Below the pieces are notes generated by a model, which was not told where the DNA came from, ran no database searches, and saw only the letters and a program-made list of their open reading frames with translations. A stretch of DNA of 64,000 nt from Tissierellales bacterium (GTDB lineage Bacteria; Bacillota; Clostridia; Tissierellales; Tissierellaceae), in contig JASLBE010000017.1 of the NCBI GenBank assembly GCA_030146705.1, positions 82,294 to 146,293 on the forward strand. The letters are read 5' to 3'. Of the stretch, positions 8,361-16,429 are shown piece by piece. The translations under genes and the position numbers were made by a program. Each line of letters opens with the position of its first letter. Position 1 is the stretch's first letter.

Positions 8361-9209
8361 ATGAATAATATTAGTTATATTCTTAGGGATAGCTATAGGC
8401 TAAGATATGTAGATTCTGGTGACCCTGAAAAAACACCTATTTTTGTAATTGGCTCCAGCGTCCACTACCCAAGGCTCTTTGAAAATGAAGTCTACAAGGA
8501 CCTCCACATAGTATATCTAGACCACAGGGGTTTTGCCCTTCCTGAAAATACTAAGGACAAGTTTAATATCCAAACCATAGTAGAGGACATAGAGGCCATT
8601 AGGTCAGAATTAAATTATGAAAAAATTTACCTTCTAGGCCATTCTTTAAACGGATTTCTTGCCCTAGAGTACTGTAAAAAATATACTAAACATGTTTTAG
8701 GCCTTATCCTATCAAATCTTCCTCCAAGAAGTAACCCAGACAACATTAAGATAAATGAAAGCTATTTTAGGGAAAATTCTTCCCAAGACAGGCTAGACTT
8801 TAATAAAAGAGAAAACAAAAAAATGGCCTTGGACCTAAAGCAATATCCTGACCTTAAGTTTAACTATATGTGTATAAGGAACCAGGCCCAATTTTTTTAC
8901 GACTATAAAAAAGACTATTCCTACCTATGGAAAAATGTTGATAACAACTCCATAGCCCTAGATTTTCTTTGGGATGTTGAGCTTAATAGGTATGATACTT
9001 TAAATGTTTTAGACAACCTATCAAAAGATATTAAAATAATACTAATCTTATCTGTCTATGATTATTTTATGGGACCCATCTCTCTTTGGGATAATATTTT
9101 AAAGGAAGTAGATGTCCCCCTTATAAGCTTTGAAAAATCAGGCCACAACCCTATGTTGGAAGAGCCAGAAAGATACTACCAGGTAATTAAAGACTTTATG
9201 GACCAATAA
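8361..9209 (+). CDS. Alpha/beta hydrolase
   Basis: About 282 aa, with the alpha/beta-hydrolase core: an HRGFALPEN loop after the third strand, a nucleophile elbow GHSLNG, a possible acid in the SVYDYFMG segment and catalytic histidine in SGHNPMLEEPE near the end. The lid is long and rich in charged and aromatic residues. HRGF resembles the proline-iminopeptidase side of the family, but the substrate cannot be assigned. ATG 8361 is chosen because AAAGGAG precedes it; ATG 8331 has no Shine-Dalgarno and would almost coincide with the predicted transcript start. The gene is monocistronic and convergent with clpB. Confidence 0.82.
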   Translation: MNNISYILRDSYRLRYVDSGDPEKTPIFVIGSSVHYPRLFENEVYKDLHIVYLDHRGFALPENTKDKFNIQTIVEDIEAIRSELNYEKIYLLGHSLNGFLALEYCKKYTKHVLGLILSNLPPRSNPDNIKINESYFRENSSQDRLDFNKRENKKMALDLKQYPDLKFNYMCIRNQAQFFYDYKKDYSYLWKNVDNNSIALDFLWDVELNRYDTLNVLDNLSKDIKIILILSVYDYFMGPISLWDNILKEVDVPLISFEKSGHNPMLEEPERYYQVIKDFMDQ

Positions 9210-9267
9210 AGAGGCCCTAGACTTAAGAAAAACTAAAGCTAGATGGTCTATAACTTTAATTAATATA

Positions 9268-9298
9268 AAAAAAGTGCAGCCTAGGCTGCACTTTTCTC
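9268..9298. terminator. Bidirectional terminator
   Basis: AAAGTGCAGCC-TA-GGCTGCACTTT (9271-9294), flanked by an A-run on the left and CTTTTCTCC on the right. It is shared by the hydrolase gene (+) and clpB (-). Confidence 0.88.
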
Positions 9299-9301
9299 CT
9301 A

Positions 9302-11881
9302 TTAAACTATTTCTATATAAAGATCATAGTCCTTAACTAGGACCCTAGCTGTATCCCTATCCTTTAAGTCACCCTTGACTATTAACCTAGCCAGCCTAGT
9401 TTCTAACTCTTGTTGCAAGTATCTCTTAACCGGCCTTGCACCATATTCCATAGAATAGGACCTGTTTAAAATTAAGTCCTTGGCCTCTTCTGTTAGGTCT
9501 ATTTTAATTTGCCTATCTTCAAGCCTTGCCTGTATTTCTTTCATTTGAATATCTATTATCTTGAAGACTTCTTCCCTTCTAAGTGGCTTAAACATCACTA
9601 TTTCATCTATCCTATTTAAAAATTCTGGCTTAAATAAGTTTCTCATCTCTAGGTCCACTTTTTCACGGGCCTCCTTAGAAATACTTCCATCCTCCTGGAT
9701 ACCCTCTAGTAAATAGTGGGACCCTATATTAGATGTCATAATAATTACAGTATTTTTAAAGTCCACAGTCCTGCCCCTATTATCTGTAAGCCTTCCATCA
9801 TCTAAAACTTGTAGGAGGATATTAAAAACATCAGGATGGGCCTTTTCTATCTCATCAAACAAGACAACTGAATATGGCCTCCTCCTAACAGCCTCTGTAA
9901 GTTGTCCCCCCTCATCATGACCAACATATCCTGGAGGGGCTCCAACTAGTCTAGAAACTGAGTGCTTTTCCATATACTCAGACATATCTATCCTAATCAT
10001 ATTATGCTCATCATCAAACAAGGTCTCAGTCAAGGCCTTAGAAAGTTCAGTCTTTCCAACTCCAGTTGGCCCAAGGAAAATAAAAGATCCCACAGGCGTA
10101 TTTATATCCTTAAGACCAGCTCTGGCCCTTATTACTGCATCTACAACTGCATCTACAGCCTCATCTTGTCCAATAACCCTTTCGTGGAGGATTTTATCTA
10201 GGGAAAGGAGCTTGTCCCTTTCAGTTTCTACAAGTTTTGTAACTGGGATTCCTGTCCATTTTGCCACAACTTCTGCAATCTCTTCCTCAGTTACCTCCTC
10301 CTTAATCATTCTTTCCCTGTTTTCTTCCTGCCTATTGGCCTCTTCTAGTTGTTTTTCCAGCTCAACCATAGTTCCATATTTTAATTCAGAAAGTTTTTCT
10401 AAGTCATAGTTCCTCTCAGCCTCTTCTATCTCCCTCTTGGTTTCATCAATCTTGGCCTTGATTTCCTTTACCCTATCTAGGCTTTTCTTTTCATCCTCCC
10501 ACTTAGCAAGAAGCCTATCATAATCTTCCTTGTAGTTGGATAATTCTTTTTCCAAGTCTTCAAGCCTTAGTTTGGACTGGTCGTCTTCTTCTTTCTTAAG
10601 GGCCTCCCTCTCAATTTCTAGTTGAAGGACCCTCCTCCTAATTTCATCAATTTCAACTGGCATAGAATCAATCTCTGTCCTAATCATAGCAGAAGCCTCA
10701 TCCATAAGGTCTATGGCCTTGTCTGGCAAAAACCTATCAGTAATATACCTATCAGACATAGTTGCAGCTGCAATTACTGCTGAATCTGAAATCCTAATTC
10801 CGTGGTGGATTTCATACCTTTCCTTAAGACCACGAAGGATGGATATAGTATCCTCAACACTAGGCTCATCAACATAGACACTTTGGAACCTTCTTTCAAG
10901 GGCTGCATCTTTTTCAATATACTCCCTATATTCATCAAGGGTTGTTGCACCAATAGTCTTAACCTCTCCCCTGGCCAACATAGGTTTTAAAAGGTTGGAG
11001 GCATCCATAGCCCCTTGGGTCTTACCTGCCCCAACTATTAGGTGGAGTTCATCTATAAACATTATTATCCTTCCATTGGAATTTTTAATAGTATCTAAAA
11101 CAAGCTTCAACCTTTCCTCAAACTCACCCATAAACTTAGCACCAGCAATTAAGGCCCCCATATCCAAAGAGTAAATCGTCTTGTCCCTAAGGCCTTCTGG
11201 TACATCTCCATTTACTATCCTTTGGGCCAAACCTTCAACCACTGCTGTCTTACCAACCCCAGCCTCTCCAATTAAAACAGGGTTGTTCTTAGTCCTCCTA
11301 GAAAGGATCCTTATGGTATTTCTAATCTCTTCATCCCTACCAATAACTGGGTCAATCTTTCCTGACCTAGCCTCTTCAACTAAGTCCCTACCATAATCTT
11401 TAAGGGCTTCATAATCTTCATTACTAGTCCCAGTATTATCCTTAACCCTCCTAATGGTTTCAAGAGCTTGGAGGAAGTTGCCCTTGTCAATACTATGGTT
11501 TAAAAATACTTTTTCTGACCTAGTATTCCTCTCCCTTAAAAGGGCTAGGTAGATATGCTCAACTGAAATATGGCTATCCCCCATCTTCTCCATTTCATCC
11601 TCAGCATTTAAAAGCACCTTGCTATAGCTCCTACCTGCATGAAGGGGAGTATCACTATTGTCTTCTGGCAAGGATTCAACTAGGTTTTCAACATCCCTCC
11701 TAATCTTTTCAATATCTTTTCCCATATAGGACAGGACCTGTGATATAAGCCCATTCCTATCTTCCAATAATCCATAATGAATATGGATTTCATCTAGGGT
11801 TGAACTACCATTTTTAATGGCTATCTTTTGTGAGGCTTCTATGGCCTCCATAGCCTTAGCAGTATAATTACTTAAATCCAT
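9302..11881 (-). CDS. clpB: ATP-dependent disaggregase ClpB
   Basis: Hsp100 chaperone that threads aggregated proteins with DnaK/DnaJ help. The domains are: Clp N-domain (residues about 1-145), NBD1 with Walker A GEAGVGKT (205-212) and Walker B MFIDELHLI, a long coiled-coil middle domain rich in E/K (about 400-530), and NBD2 with GPTGVGKTE and VLFDEIEKAHPDV. The middle domain and 859-aa length identify ClpB rather than ClpC/ClpA. It lies 28 nt after the cbpA-type gene with no terminator between, so the two are probably one stress operon. I found no CIRCE or CtsR heptad upstream of the pair. Confidence 0.97.
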   Translation of the reverse strand: MDLSNYTAKAMEAIEASQKIAIKNGSSTLDEIHIHYGLLEDRNGLISQVLSYMGKDIEKIRRDVENLVESLPEDNSDTPLHAGRSYSKVLLNAEDEMEKMGDSHISVEHIYLALLRERNTRSEKVFLNHSIDKGNFLQALETIRRVKDNTGTSNEDYEALKDYGRDLVEEARSGKIDPVIGRDEEIRNTIRILSRRTKNNPVLIGEAGVGKTAVVEGLAQRIVNGDVPEGLRDKTIYSLDMGALIAGAKFMGEFEERLKLVLDTIKNSNGRIIMFIDELHLIVGAGKTQGAMDASNLLKPMLARGEVKTIGATTLDEYREYIEKDAALERRFQSVYVDEPSVEDTISILRGLKERYEIHHGIRISDSAVIAAATMSDRYITDRFLPDKAIDLMDEASAMIRTEIDSMPVEIDEIRRRVLQLEIEREALKKEEDDQSKLRLEDLEKELSNYKEDYDRLLAKWEDEKKSLDRVKEIKAKIDETKREIEEAERNYDLEKLSELKYGTMVELEKQLEEANRQEENRERMIKEEVTEEEIAEVVAKWTGIPVTKLVETERDKLLSLDKILHERVIGQDEAVDAVVDAVIRARAGLKDINTPVGSFIFLGPTGVGKTELSKALTETLFDDEHNMIRIDMSEYMEKHSVSRLVGAPPGYVGHDEGGQLTEAVRRRPYSVVLFDEIEKAHPDVFNILLQVLDDGRLTDNRGRTVDFKNTVIIMTSNIGSHYLLEGIQEDGSISKEAREKVDLEMRNLFKPEFLNRIDEIVMFKPLRREEVFKIIDIQMKEIQARLEDRQIKIDLTEEAKDLILNRSYSMEYGARPVKRYLQQELETRLARLIVKGDLKDRDTARVLVKDYDLYIEIV

Positions 11882-11909
11882 ATTACCATCTCCTTATCTT
11901 TTATATTAT

Positions 11910-12818
11910 CTAATCCCTAGGATTATAATTAGAAAGCTCTTTTAATTTTTCATAAAGTTCTACTTCCTCTTCTGAGAACTCCTTAGGTTGGACTATACAT
12001 ATTTCTAGGTAAAGGTCTCCCCTGTTACCCTTCCTATCCTTATAGCCCTTTCCACCTATCCTAATCTTCTTGCCTGAAGATATCCCCTTAGGTATCTTGA
12101 CCTTAACCTTACCATCTAGAGTTTCTCCAAGGACCTCCCCACCTAGGGCAGACTCCCAAGGAAGAATTTTTAAAGGGGAAATAACATTCAAACCTTCCAT
12201 CCTAAAGCGGCCAGTATTATTTATCTTAACTGTAAAAATTATGTCTCCTGGAAGCCCCCATTTTTCAGCCTTAACCCTAAACTTTTGCCCATCTAAAATT
12301 CCCTTTGGTATCTTGACTGTAATATCCTTCACCTGGTCTCCTAGGTTTACCCTTAGGTCTTTTTTGCTTCCTTCATAACCCTCTTTAACTGAAATTTCTA
12401 AGTCCATTTCATATTTTGGGGTCCTAGGCCTACTGGCCCTAGGTCCACTACCGCCCATATTTCCACCAAAAATATCGGAAATATTAAAGCCTCCACCAGA
12501 ACCAAAAATATTACCAAACAAGTCACTAAAGTCAACATTTTGCGTATCAAAAGTATAGCCAAACTGTGAAGGGTCAAACCTTTGGCCATCACTAAATCCT
12601 CCATAAGAACCAAAGGAATCATACTGCTTCCTTTTTTCTTCATTTCCCAAGACCTCATAGGCCTCATTAATTTCCTTAAACTTTTCCTGTGCCTCATCAT
12701 TATCCTTATTTAAATCAGGGTGGTACTTTTTAGCAAGCCCCCTGTACTTTTTCTTTATCTCCTCTTGGCTGGCTGTTTTTTCCACCCCAAGAATCTTATA
12801 ATAATCTTTATATTCCAT
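11910..12818 (-). CDS. cbpA: DnaJ-class co-chaperone, CbpA type
   Basis: J-domain protein that stimulates DnaK ATPase. The J-domain occupies residues 1-70 with the HPD motif at 33-35. A glycine/phenylalanine-rich linker (about 75-130) contains repeated DLFG/DIFGG motifs. The C-terminal substrate-binding domains follow without any CXXCXGXG zinc repeats, so this is a type II (CbpA-like) J-protein rather than canonical DnaJ. The 302-aa length agrees. Its position directly before clpB suggests it hands aggregates to the DnaK/ClpB system. It has a TAGGAGGAGG-type Shine-Dalgarno. Confidence 0.93.
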   Translation of the reverse strand: MEYKDYYKILGVEKTASQEEIKKKYRGLAKKYHPDLNKDNDEAQEKFKEINEAYEVLGNEEKRKQYDSFGSYGGFSDGQRFDPSQFGYTFDTQNVDFSDLFGNIFGSGGGFNISDIFGGNMGGSGPRASRPRTPKYEMDLEISVKEGYEGSKKDLRVNLGDQVKDITVKIPKGILDGQKFRVKAEKWGLPGDIIFTVKINNTGRFRMEGLNVISPLKILPWESALGGEVLGETLDGKVKVKIPKGISSGKKIRIGGKGYKDRKGNRGDLYLEICIVQPKEFSEEEVELYEKLKELSNYNPRD

Positions 12819-12935
12819 AGGCTACCTCCTCCTATTATCTCATAATATGCTTATACCCAGAATTTTTTTGATTATTTTAATTAAAATTTTAAATGTAAAA
12901 ACAAACTTGCCCATTAAACCTAGCAAGTCCACGAA

Positions 12936-12960
12936 TAAAAACCACCCAAGGGTGGTTTTT
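12936..12960 (-). terminator. Terminator of the copper operon
   Basis: AAAAACCACCC-AA-GGGTGGTTTTT. Symmetric ends make it usable in both directions, but the csoR stop overlaps its right arm, so it chiefly ends the cop operon. Confidence 0.88.
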
Positions 12961-13228
12961 ATCTTACAAACTTATCTATGGTATAGATAATTTCTTCTAT
13001 TTTTTCACTACCCTCAAGCTCACCTTCTAAAATGGCATCAGCCACACAAGACCTTAGGTGGCCATCTAAGACATCTAGGTTGGCCTTTTTAAGTAGGCCT
13101 AGAGTGGACAGGACCTGGGTAGAAACATCTATACAGTACCTGTCTTCCTCTATCATTTTAATTATACCATCTATCTGGCCCCTGGCAGTCTTAAGTTTAC
13201 TTAAGGCTCTTTTTTTTCCCTCGTTCAT
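12959..13228 (-). CDS. csoR: Copper-sensing repressor CsoR
   Basis: All-helical Cu(I)-responsive repressor of the CsoR/RcnR (DUF156) family, 89 aa. The copper ligands C32, H57 and C61 are in the right arrangement (YCIDVSTQ, then HLRSC). The N-terminal RALSKLKTARGQIDGIIKM helix is the family hallmark. Copper binding releases it from operator DNA and induces efflux genes. It is last in copA-copZ-csoR, 8 nt after copZ, so it would be autoregulated through the G-tract dyad upstream of copA. Confidence 0.95.
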   Translation of the reverse strand: MNEGKKRALSKLKTARGQIDGIIKMIEEDRYCIDVSTQVLSTLGLLKKANLDVLDGHLRSCVADAILEGELEGSEKIEEIIYTIDKFVR

Positions 13229-13236
13229 CTTATCTC

Positions 13237-13434
13237 CTACTCTACATCAAAGCCAATTTCTTCTATGGCAGCCTTAAGGTCTTCATCCTTAAGTCCTTCT
13301 CCAACCACCCTTACTTCCTTACTATCAAGGTTAACATCTACAGAGTCAACCCCACCTAACTTAGAAAGAACCTCCTCAACTGAAGCCTTACAATGTCCAC
13401 AAGTCATTCCATTTACCCTTAATACTTTTTCCAT
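13237..13434 (-). CDS. copZ: Copper chaperone CopZ
   Basis: Single heavy-metal-associated (HMA) domain of 65 aa with the Cu(I)-binding GMTCGHC motif (residues 9-15) and ferredoxin-like beta-alpha-beta spacing. It would deliver Cu(I) to the CopA ATPase encoded immediately upstream and possibly to CsoR downstream. A GGGGGAAG Shine-Dalgarno precedes the ATG. Length and context are standard. Confidence 0.94.
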   Translation of the reverse strand: MEKVLRVNGMTCGHCKASVEEVLSKLGGVDSVDVNLDSKEVRVVGEGLKDEDLKAAIEEIGFDVE

Positions 13435-13453
13435 TTTTTCTTCCCCCTCTATT

Positions 13454-15820
13454 TTATTTAAACTTCTTAAGTCTTAAAGAATTTGTAACTACTGAAACAG
13501 AACTAAAGGCCATAGCTCCACCAGCCACCATAGGGTTTAAAAATCCTAGGGCTGCAATTGGAATTCCTATACTATTATAGAAAAATGCCCAAAATAGATT
13601 TTGCTTTATAGTCCTCATAGTCCTCTTAGAAAGCCTTATGGCAGTTACTATCCCCTTTAAATCTCCACTAATCAGGGTTATATCTGCCGCCTCCATAGCC
13701 ACATCTGTACCAGTTCCAATGGCAAAACCTACATCAGCAGTTGCAAGAGCTGGTGCATCATTAATTCCATCCCCAACCATAGCAACAACCTTGCCATCTT
13801 TTTTAAGGCCCTCAATAACCTCAGCCTTGTGGTCAGGTAGGACATCGGCAAAAACATTTTCAATATCTATTTCCCTAGCAATTGCCCTGGCGGTCCTCTC
13901 ATTGTCTCCAGTTAACATATATACTTCTATACCCATATTTATTAATTTATCTATGGCTTCCTTAGAACCATCTTTTATTTTATCAGCCACAGCTATAATA
14001 CCAACTATTTCCAGGTCAGCTGCAAGAATCATAGCAGTTTTCCCTTCATTTTCCAGCCTTTCTAAAACTCCACTGGCCCCTTCTATACCTATCTTGTTTT
14101 CTAGCATTAGCTTCCTGTTACCAATTAAAACTTTATTTCCTTCTATTGTAGCCTCTAGCCCCTTACCAGGTATAGCCTTAAAATCTTTTGCTTCAACTAG
14201 ACTTAGGTTTCTTGCCCTAGCTTCTTCTACAATAGACTCCCCTAAGGGGTGTTCAGAAGACCTTTCAACAGAAGCTGCCAGGCCTAAAACTTCATCTTCT
14301 TTAAGCCCTCCTAAAACAATAATATCTGTTACAGCAGGTTCCCCCCTAGTAATAGTTCCTGTCTTGTCTAGGACTATGGCATCTAGTTCATGGGCCTTTT
14401 CCAAATGTTCCCCAGATTTTATTAGGATCCCATTTTCAGCCCCCTTGCCAGTCCCAACCATAATAGCAGTTGGGGTCGCCAGACCAAGGGCACAAGGACA
14501 GGCTATAACTAATACAGAAACCGCATTTATTATCCCTGTGTTAAAATCGCCCTTAATAAATCCATAAACTATTAGGGTTACAAGGGCTATGGCAACTACA
14601 ACTGGGACAAAAATCCCTGCAATTTTATCTGCCAGCCTTTGGACTGGTGCCTTAGAACCTTGGGCATCTTCCACCATCCTTATAATTTGTGAAAGTACAG
14701 TATCCTTGCCTATTTTAGTAGCCTTAAACTTAAAGGCTCCTAGCTTGTTTATAGTTGCTCCAACTACACTATCTCCAACAGTCTTATCAACTGGGATACT
14801 TTCCCCTGTTATCATTGACTCATCTAGGGAAGAATGTCCCTCAACAATTACCCCATCAACTGGGATACTTTCTCCTGGCTTAACTAGGATAATATCCCCT
14901 ATCTTTAAGTCTTCTATATTGATTAACTCTTCCCTACCATCAACTATTATTGTGGCCTTCTTAGGTTGGAGACCCATTAAGGTTTTAATAGCCTCAGAAG
15001 TTTGCCCCTTGGCAATAGCTTCAAAAGTTTTTCCTAGTAAAACCAGGGTCATTATTACTGCAGCAGACTCAAAGTAAAAATGGTCCGACCCAATTATTAC
15101 ATTATATATACTATAAAAATATGCTGACAAGGTTCCCATAGAAACCAAGACATCCATATTGGCCCCGCCTCCCCTTAAGGAGTTGTAGGCCCCCCTATAG
15201 AACCTCCTGCCTATATAAAACTGGACTGGGGTTGCCAGTAGCCACTGGAAGTAACCATTGGATAAAATAGTATCATAGCCTGCCATATCTACAAACATAG
15301 CCAAAAATAAAGGAAGACTAAAGACAGCTGATATTAAAAAGTCCCTCTTTAGGGAATTTATTTCCTTTTCCCTAAGCTCCCTATCCTTGTCTAGGTCTCT
15401 TTCATACTCTACCTCAGCCTTAAAACCAGCCCTATCAACAGTATTTAATAGGTCCTCCTCAGTTAAGGCTCCAGACTTGTACCTTACAACTGCCTTATTA
15501 TTTGATAAGTTTACACTAGCATCAGCAGTATCCAGCTTGTTAAGAACCTTGTCCAACCTAGAGGAGCAGGCTGCACAAGTCATACCTGAGACCCTTAGGA
15601 TCTTGCTTACTTCTGGAACCTCAAACCCAGTTTTTTCTATGGCCTCAATAATTTCAAGAGGCTTAATTTTTTCATCATCATACTCTAAACTGGCCTTATT
15701 GGCCAATAGGTTTACATTAACGCTTTTTACCCCATCCTTTTTAGATAAAACCTTTTCTATCCTTGAAGAACAAGCAGCGCAAGTCATTCCCAAAATATCT
15801 ACCTGTAAAGATTTATTCAT
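13454..15820 (-). CDS. copA: Copper-exporting P1B-type ATPase CopA
   Basis: Cu(I) efflux pump. Two N-terminal HMA domains each carry GMTCAAC (about residues 11-17 and 79-85 from this start). Eight membrane helices include the CPC metal-site motif (ACPCALGLATP). The cytoplasmic part has the TGES actuator motif, phosphorylation site DKTGTIT, the HP dipeptide (SSEHPLGES) and hinge GDGINDAPAL. The 788-aa length is normal. ATG 15820 is preferred: AGGAGG lies 7 nt upstream, whereas the ATG at 15826 is only one base from it. It is first in copA-copZ-csoR and divergent from feo. Confidence 0.97.
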   Translation of the reverse strand: MNKSLQVDILGMTCAACSSRIEKVLSKKDGVKSVNVNLLANKASLEYDDEKIKPLEIIEAIEKTGFEVPEVSKILRVSGMTCAACSSRLDKVLNKLDTADASVNLSNNKAVVRYKSGALTEEDLLNTVDRAGFKAEVEYERDLDKDRELREKEINSLKRDFLISAVFSLPLFLAMFVDMAGYDTILSNGYFQWLLATPVQFYIGRRFYRGAYNSLRGGGANMDVLVSMGTLSAYFYSIYNVIIGSDHFYFESAAVIMTLVLLGKTFEAIAKGQTSEAIKTLMGLQPKKATIIVDGREELINIEDLKIGDIILVKPGESIPVDGVIVEGHSSLDESMITGESIPVDKTVGDSVVGATINKLGAFKFKATKIGKDTVLSQIIRMVEDAQGSKAPVQRLADKIAGIFVPVVVAIALVTLIVYGFIKGDFNTGIINAVSVLVIACPCALGLATPTAIMVGTGKGAENGILIKSGEHLEKAHELDAIVLDKTGTITRGEPAVTDIIVLGGLKEDEVLGLAASVERSSEHPLGESIVEEARARNLSLVEAKDFKAIPGKGLEATIEGNKVLIGNRKLMLENKIGIEGASGVLERLENEGKTAMILAADLEIVGIIAVADKIKDGSKEAIDKLINMGIEVYMLTGDNERTARAIAREIDIENVFADVLPDHKAEVIEGLKKDGKVVAMVGDGINDAPALATADVGFAIGTGTDVAMEAADITLISGDLKGIVTAIRLSKRTMRTIKQNLFWAFFYNSIGIPIAALGFLNPMVAGGAMAFSSVSVVTNSLRLKKFK

Positions 15821-15832
15821 TTCCATACCTCC

Positions 15833-15851
15833 TACCCCCCCCTTGGGGTGT
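15833..15851 (-). promoter_or_regulatory. Candidate CsoR operator
   Basis: On the minus strand, ACACCCC-AA-GGGGGGGGTA, a G/C-tract dyad standing out in AT-rich DNA. It resembles CsoR boxes (TACCC...GGGTA). It starts a few bases downstream of the predicted copA transcription start and abuts the Shine-Dalgarno. Confidence 0.6.
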
Positions 15852-15863
15852 CCTTATATTATG

Positions 15864-15892
15864 ATAATAACTCTCAATAAGTAAAAAGTCAA
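15864..15892 (-). promoter_or_regulatory. copA promoter
   Basis: Minus-strand TTGACT (15892-15887), 17-bp spacer, TATTAT (15869-15864). The predicted start is near 15857, just ahead of the candidate CsoR box. Confidence 0.65.
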
Positions 15893-16093
15893 ATTTTATT
15901 TTATCCAACCCTACCTAGTTAAGGACCTTTTAAAAATCTAAGTATCCTACTTTAGTATGACTAGAAAACCATACTAATCCAAAGAAATTAACTTATTTTA
16001 AGCCAAAAACTCCTATAAAAGCCCAACTTATAAATTTCTAGTAATTTTTTTAAATAATTTAAGATAATTTTTTAAAAATTTTTAGATATAGTC
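15893..16093. other. Intergenic spacer between cop and feo promoters
   Basis: About 200 bp of AT-rich DNA between the divergent promoters. It holds an inverted repeat TTAGTATG-N10-CATACTAA (15952-15977). I see no ORF or RNA in it. Confidence 0.5.
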
Positions 16094-16122
16094 TTGATTT
16101 TAACAAATAAATAGTTTAATAT
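16094..16122 (+). promoter_or_regulatory. feoABC promoter
   Basis: TTGATT (16094-16099), 17-bp spacer, TAATAT (16117-16122). The predicted start is near 16129, just before the Fur box. Confidence 0.65.
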
Positions 16123-16134
16123 ATTAAGCATAGT

Positions 16135-16153
16135 AATGATAACTATTATCATT
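16135..16153 (+). promoter_or_regulatory. Fur box
   Basis: Perfect 19-bp palindrome AATGATAA-CTA-TTATCATT. The inner 15 bp match the Bacillus Fur consensus TGATAATnATTATCA at all but one position. It covers the start of the predicted transcript, consistent with iron-dependent repression of feoABC. Confidence 0.8.
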
Positions 16154-16179
16154 TTCAATACTAGCTTGGAGGAGATTTT

Positions 16180-16407
16180 ATGGAAACTATAAGCTTAACT
16201 CTTTTAAAAGATAATGAATTTGGGAGGGTTAAAGAAATTAATAGATGCGGAAATGCACAAAAAAGACTACATGAATTAGGCCTTTATAAAAATGCAGAAG
16301 TAAAGATGCTAAAAAATGATAAGGGACCTATTATTATTTCTTTGTCTGGATCAAAACTAGCCCTGGGTCGTAACCTGGCTGATAATATTCAGATTATAAG
16401 ACAATAA
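16180..16407 (+). CDS. feoA: Ferrous iron transport protein FeoA
   Basis: Small SH3-like cytoplasmic protein of 75 aa that assists FeoB. The FeoA pattern is clear: GRVKEI near the start, NAQKRLHELGLYKNAEVKML, and GSKLALGRNLADNIQI at the end. An SD (GGAGGAG) precedes the ATG. It is the first gene of feoABC, 22 nt before feoB, behind a sigma-A-type promoter with a Fur box. Confidence 0.94.
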   Translation: METISLTLLKDNEFGRVKEINRCGNAQKRLHELGLYKNAEVKMLKNDKGPIIISLSGSKLALGRNLADNIQIIRQ

Positions 16408-16429
16408 AGTACTTATTAGGAGGAGTTTT

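Noticed and set aside
12398..12700. 100-codon minus-strand frame inside cbpA
   Set aside because: It is an alternative frame of the G/F-rich part of cbpA with no independent signals.
12819..12935. CIRCE or CtsR operator before cbpA-clpB
   Set aside because: No TTAGCACTC-N9-GAGTGCTAA and no CtsR heptad repeat was found.
13638..14567. 309-codon open frame on the plus strand within copA
   Set aside because: It lies wholly antisense to the well-supported copA gene, is serine/proline/alanine-rich as expected of an antisense frame, and has no Shine-Dalgarno or recognisable domain.
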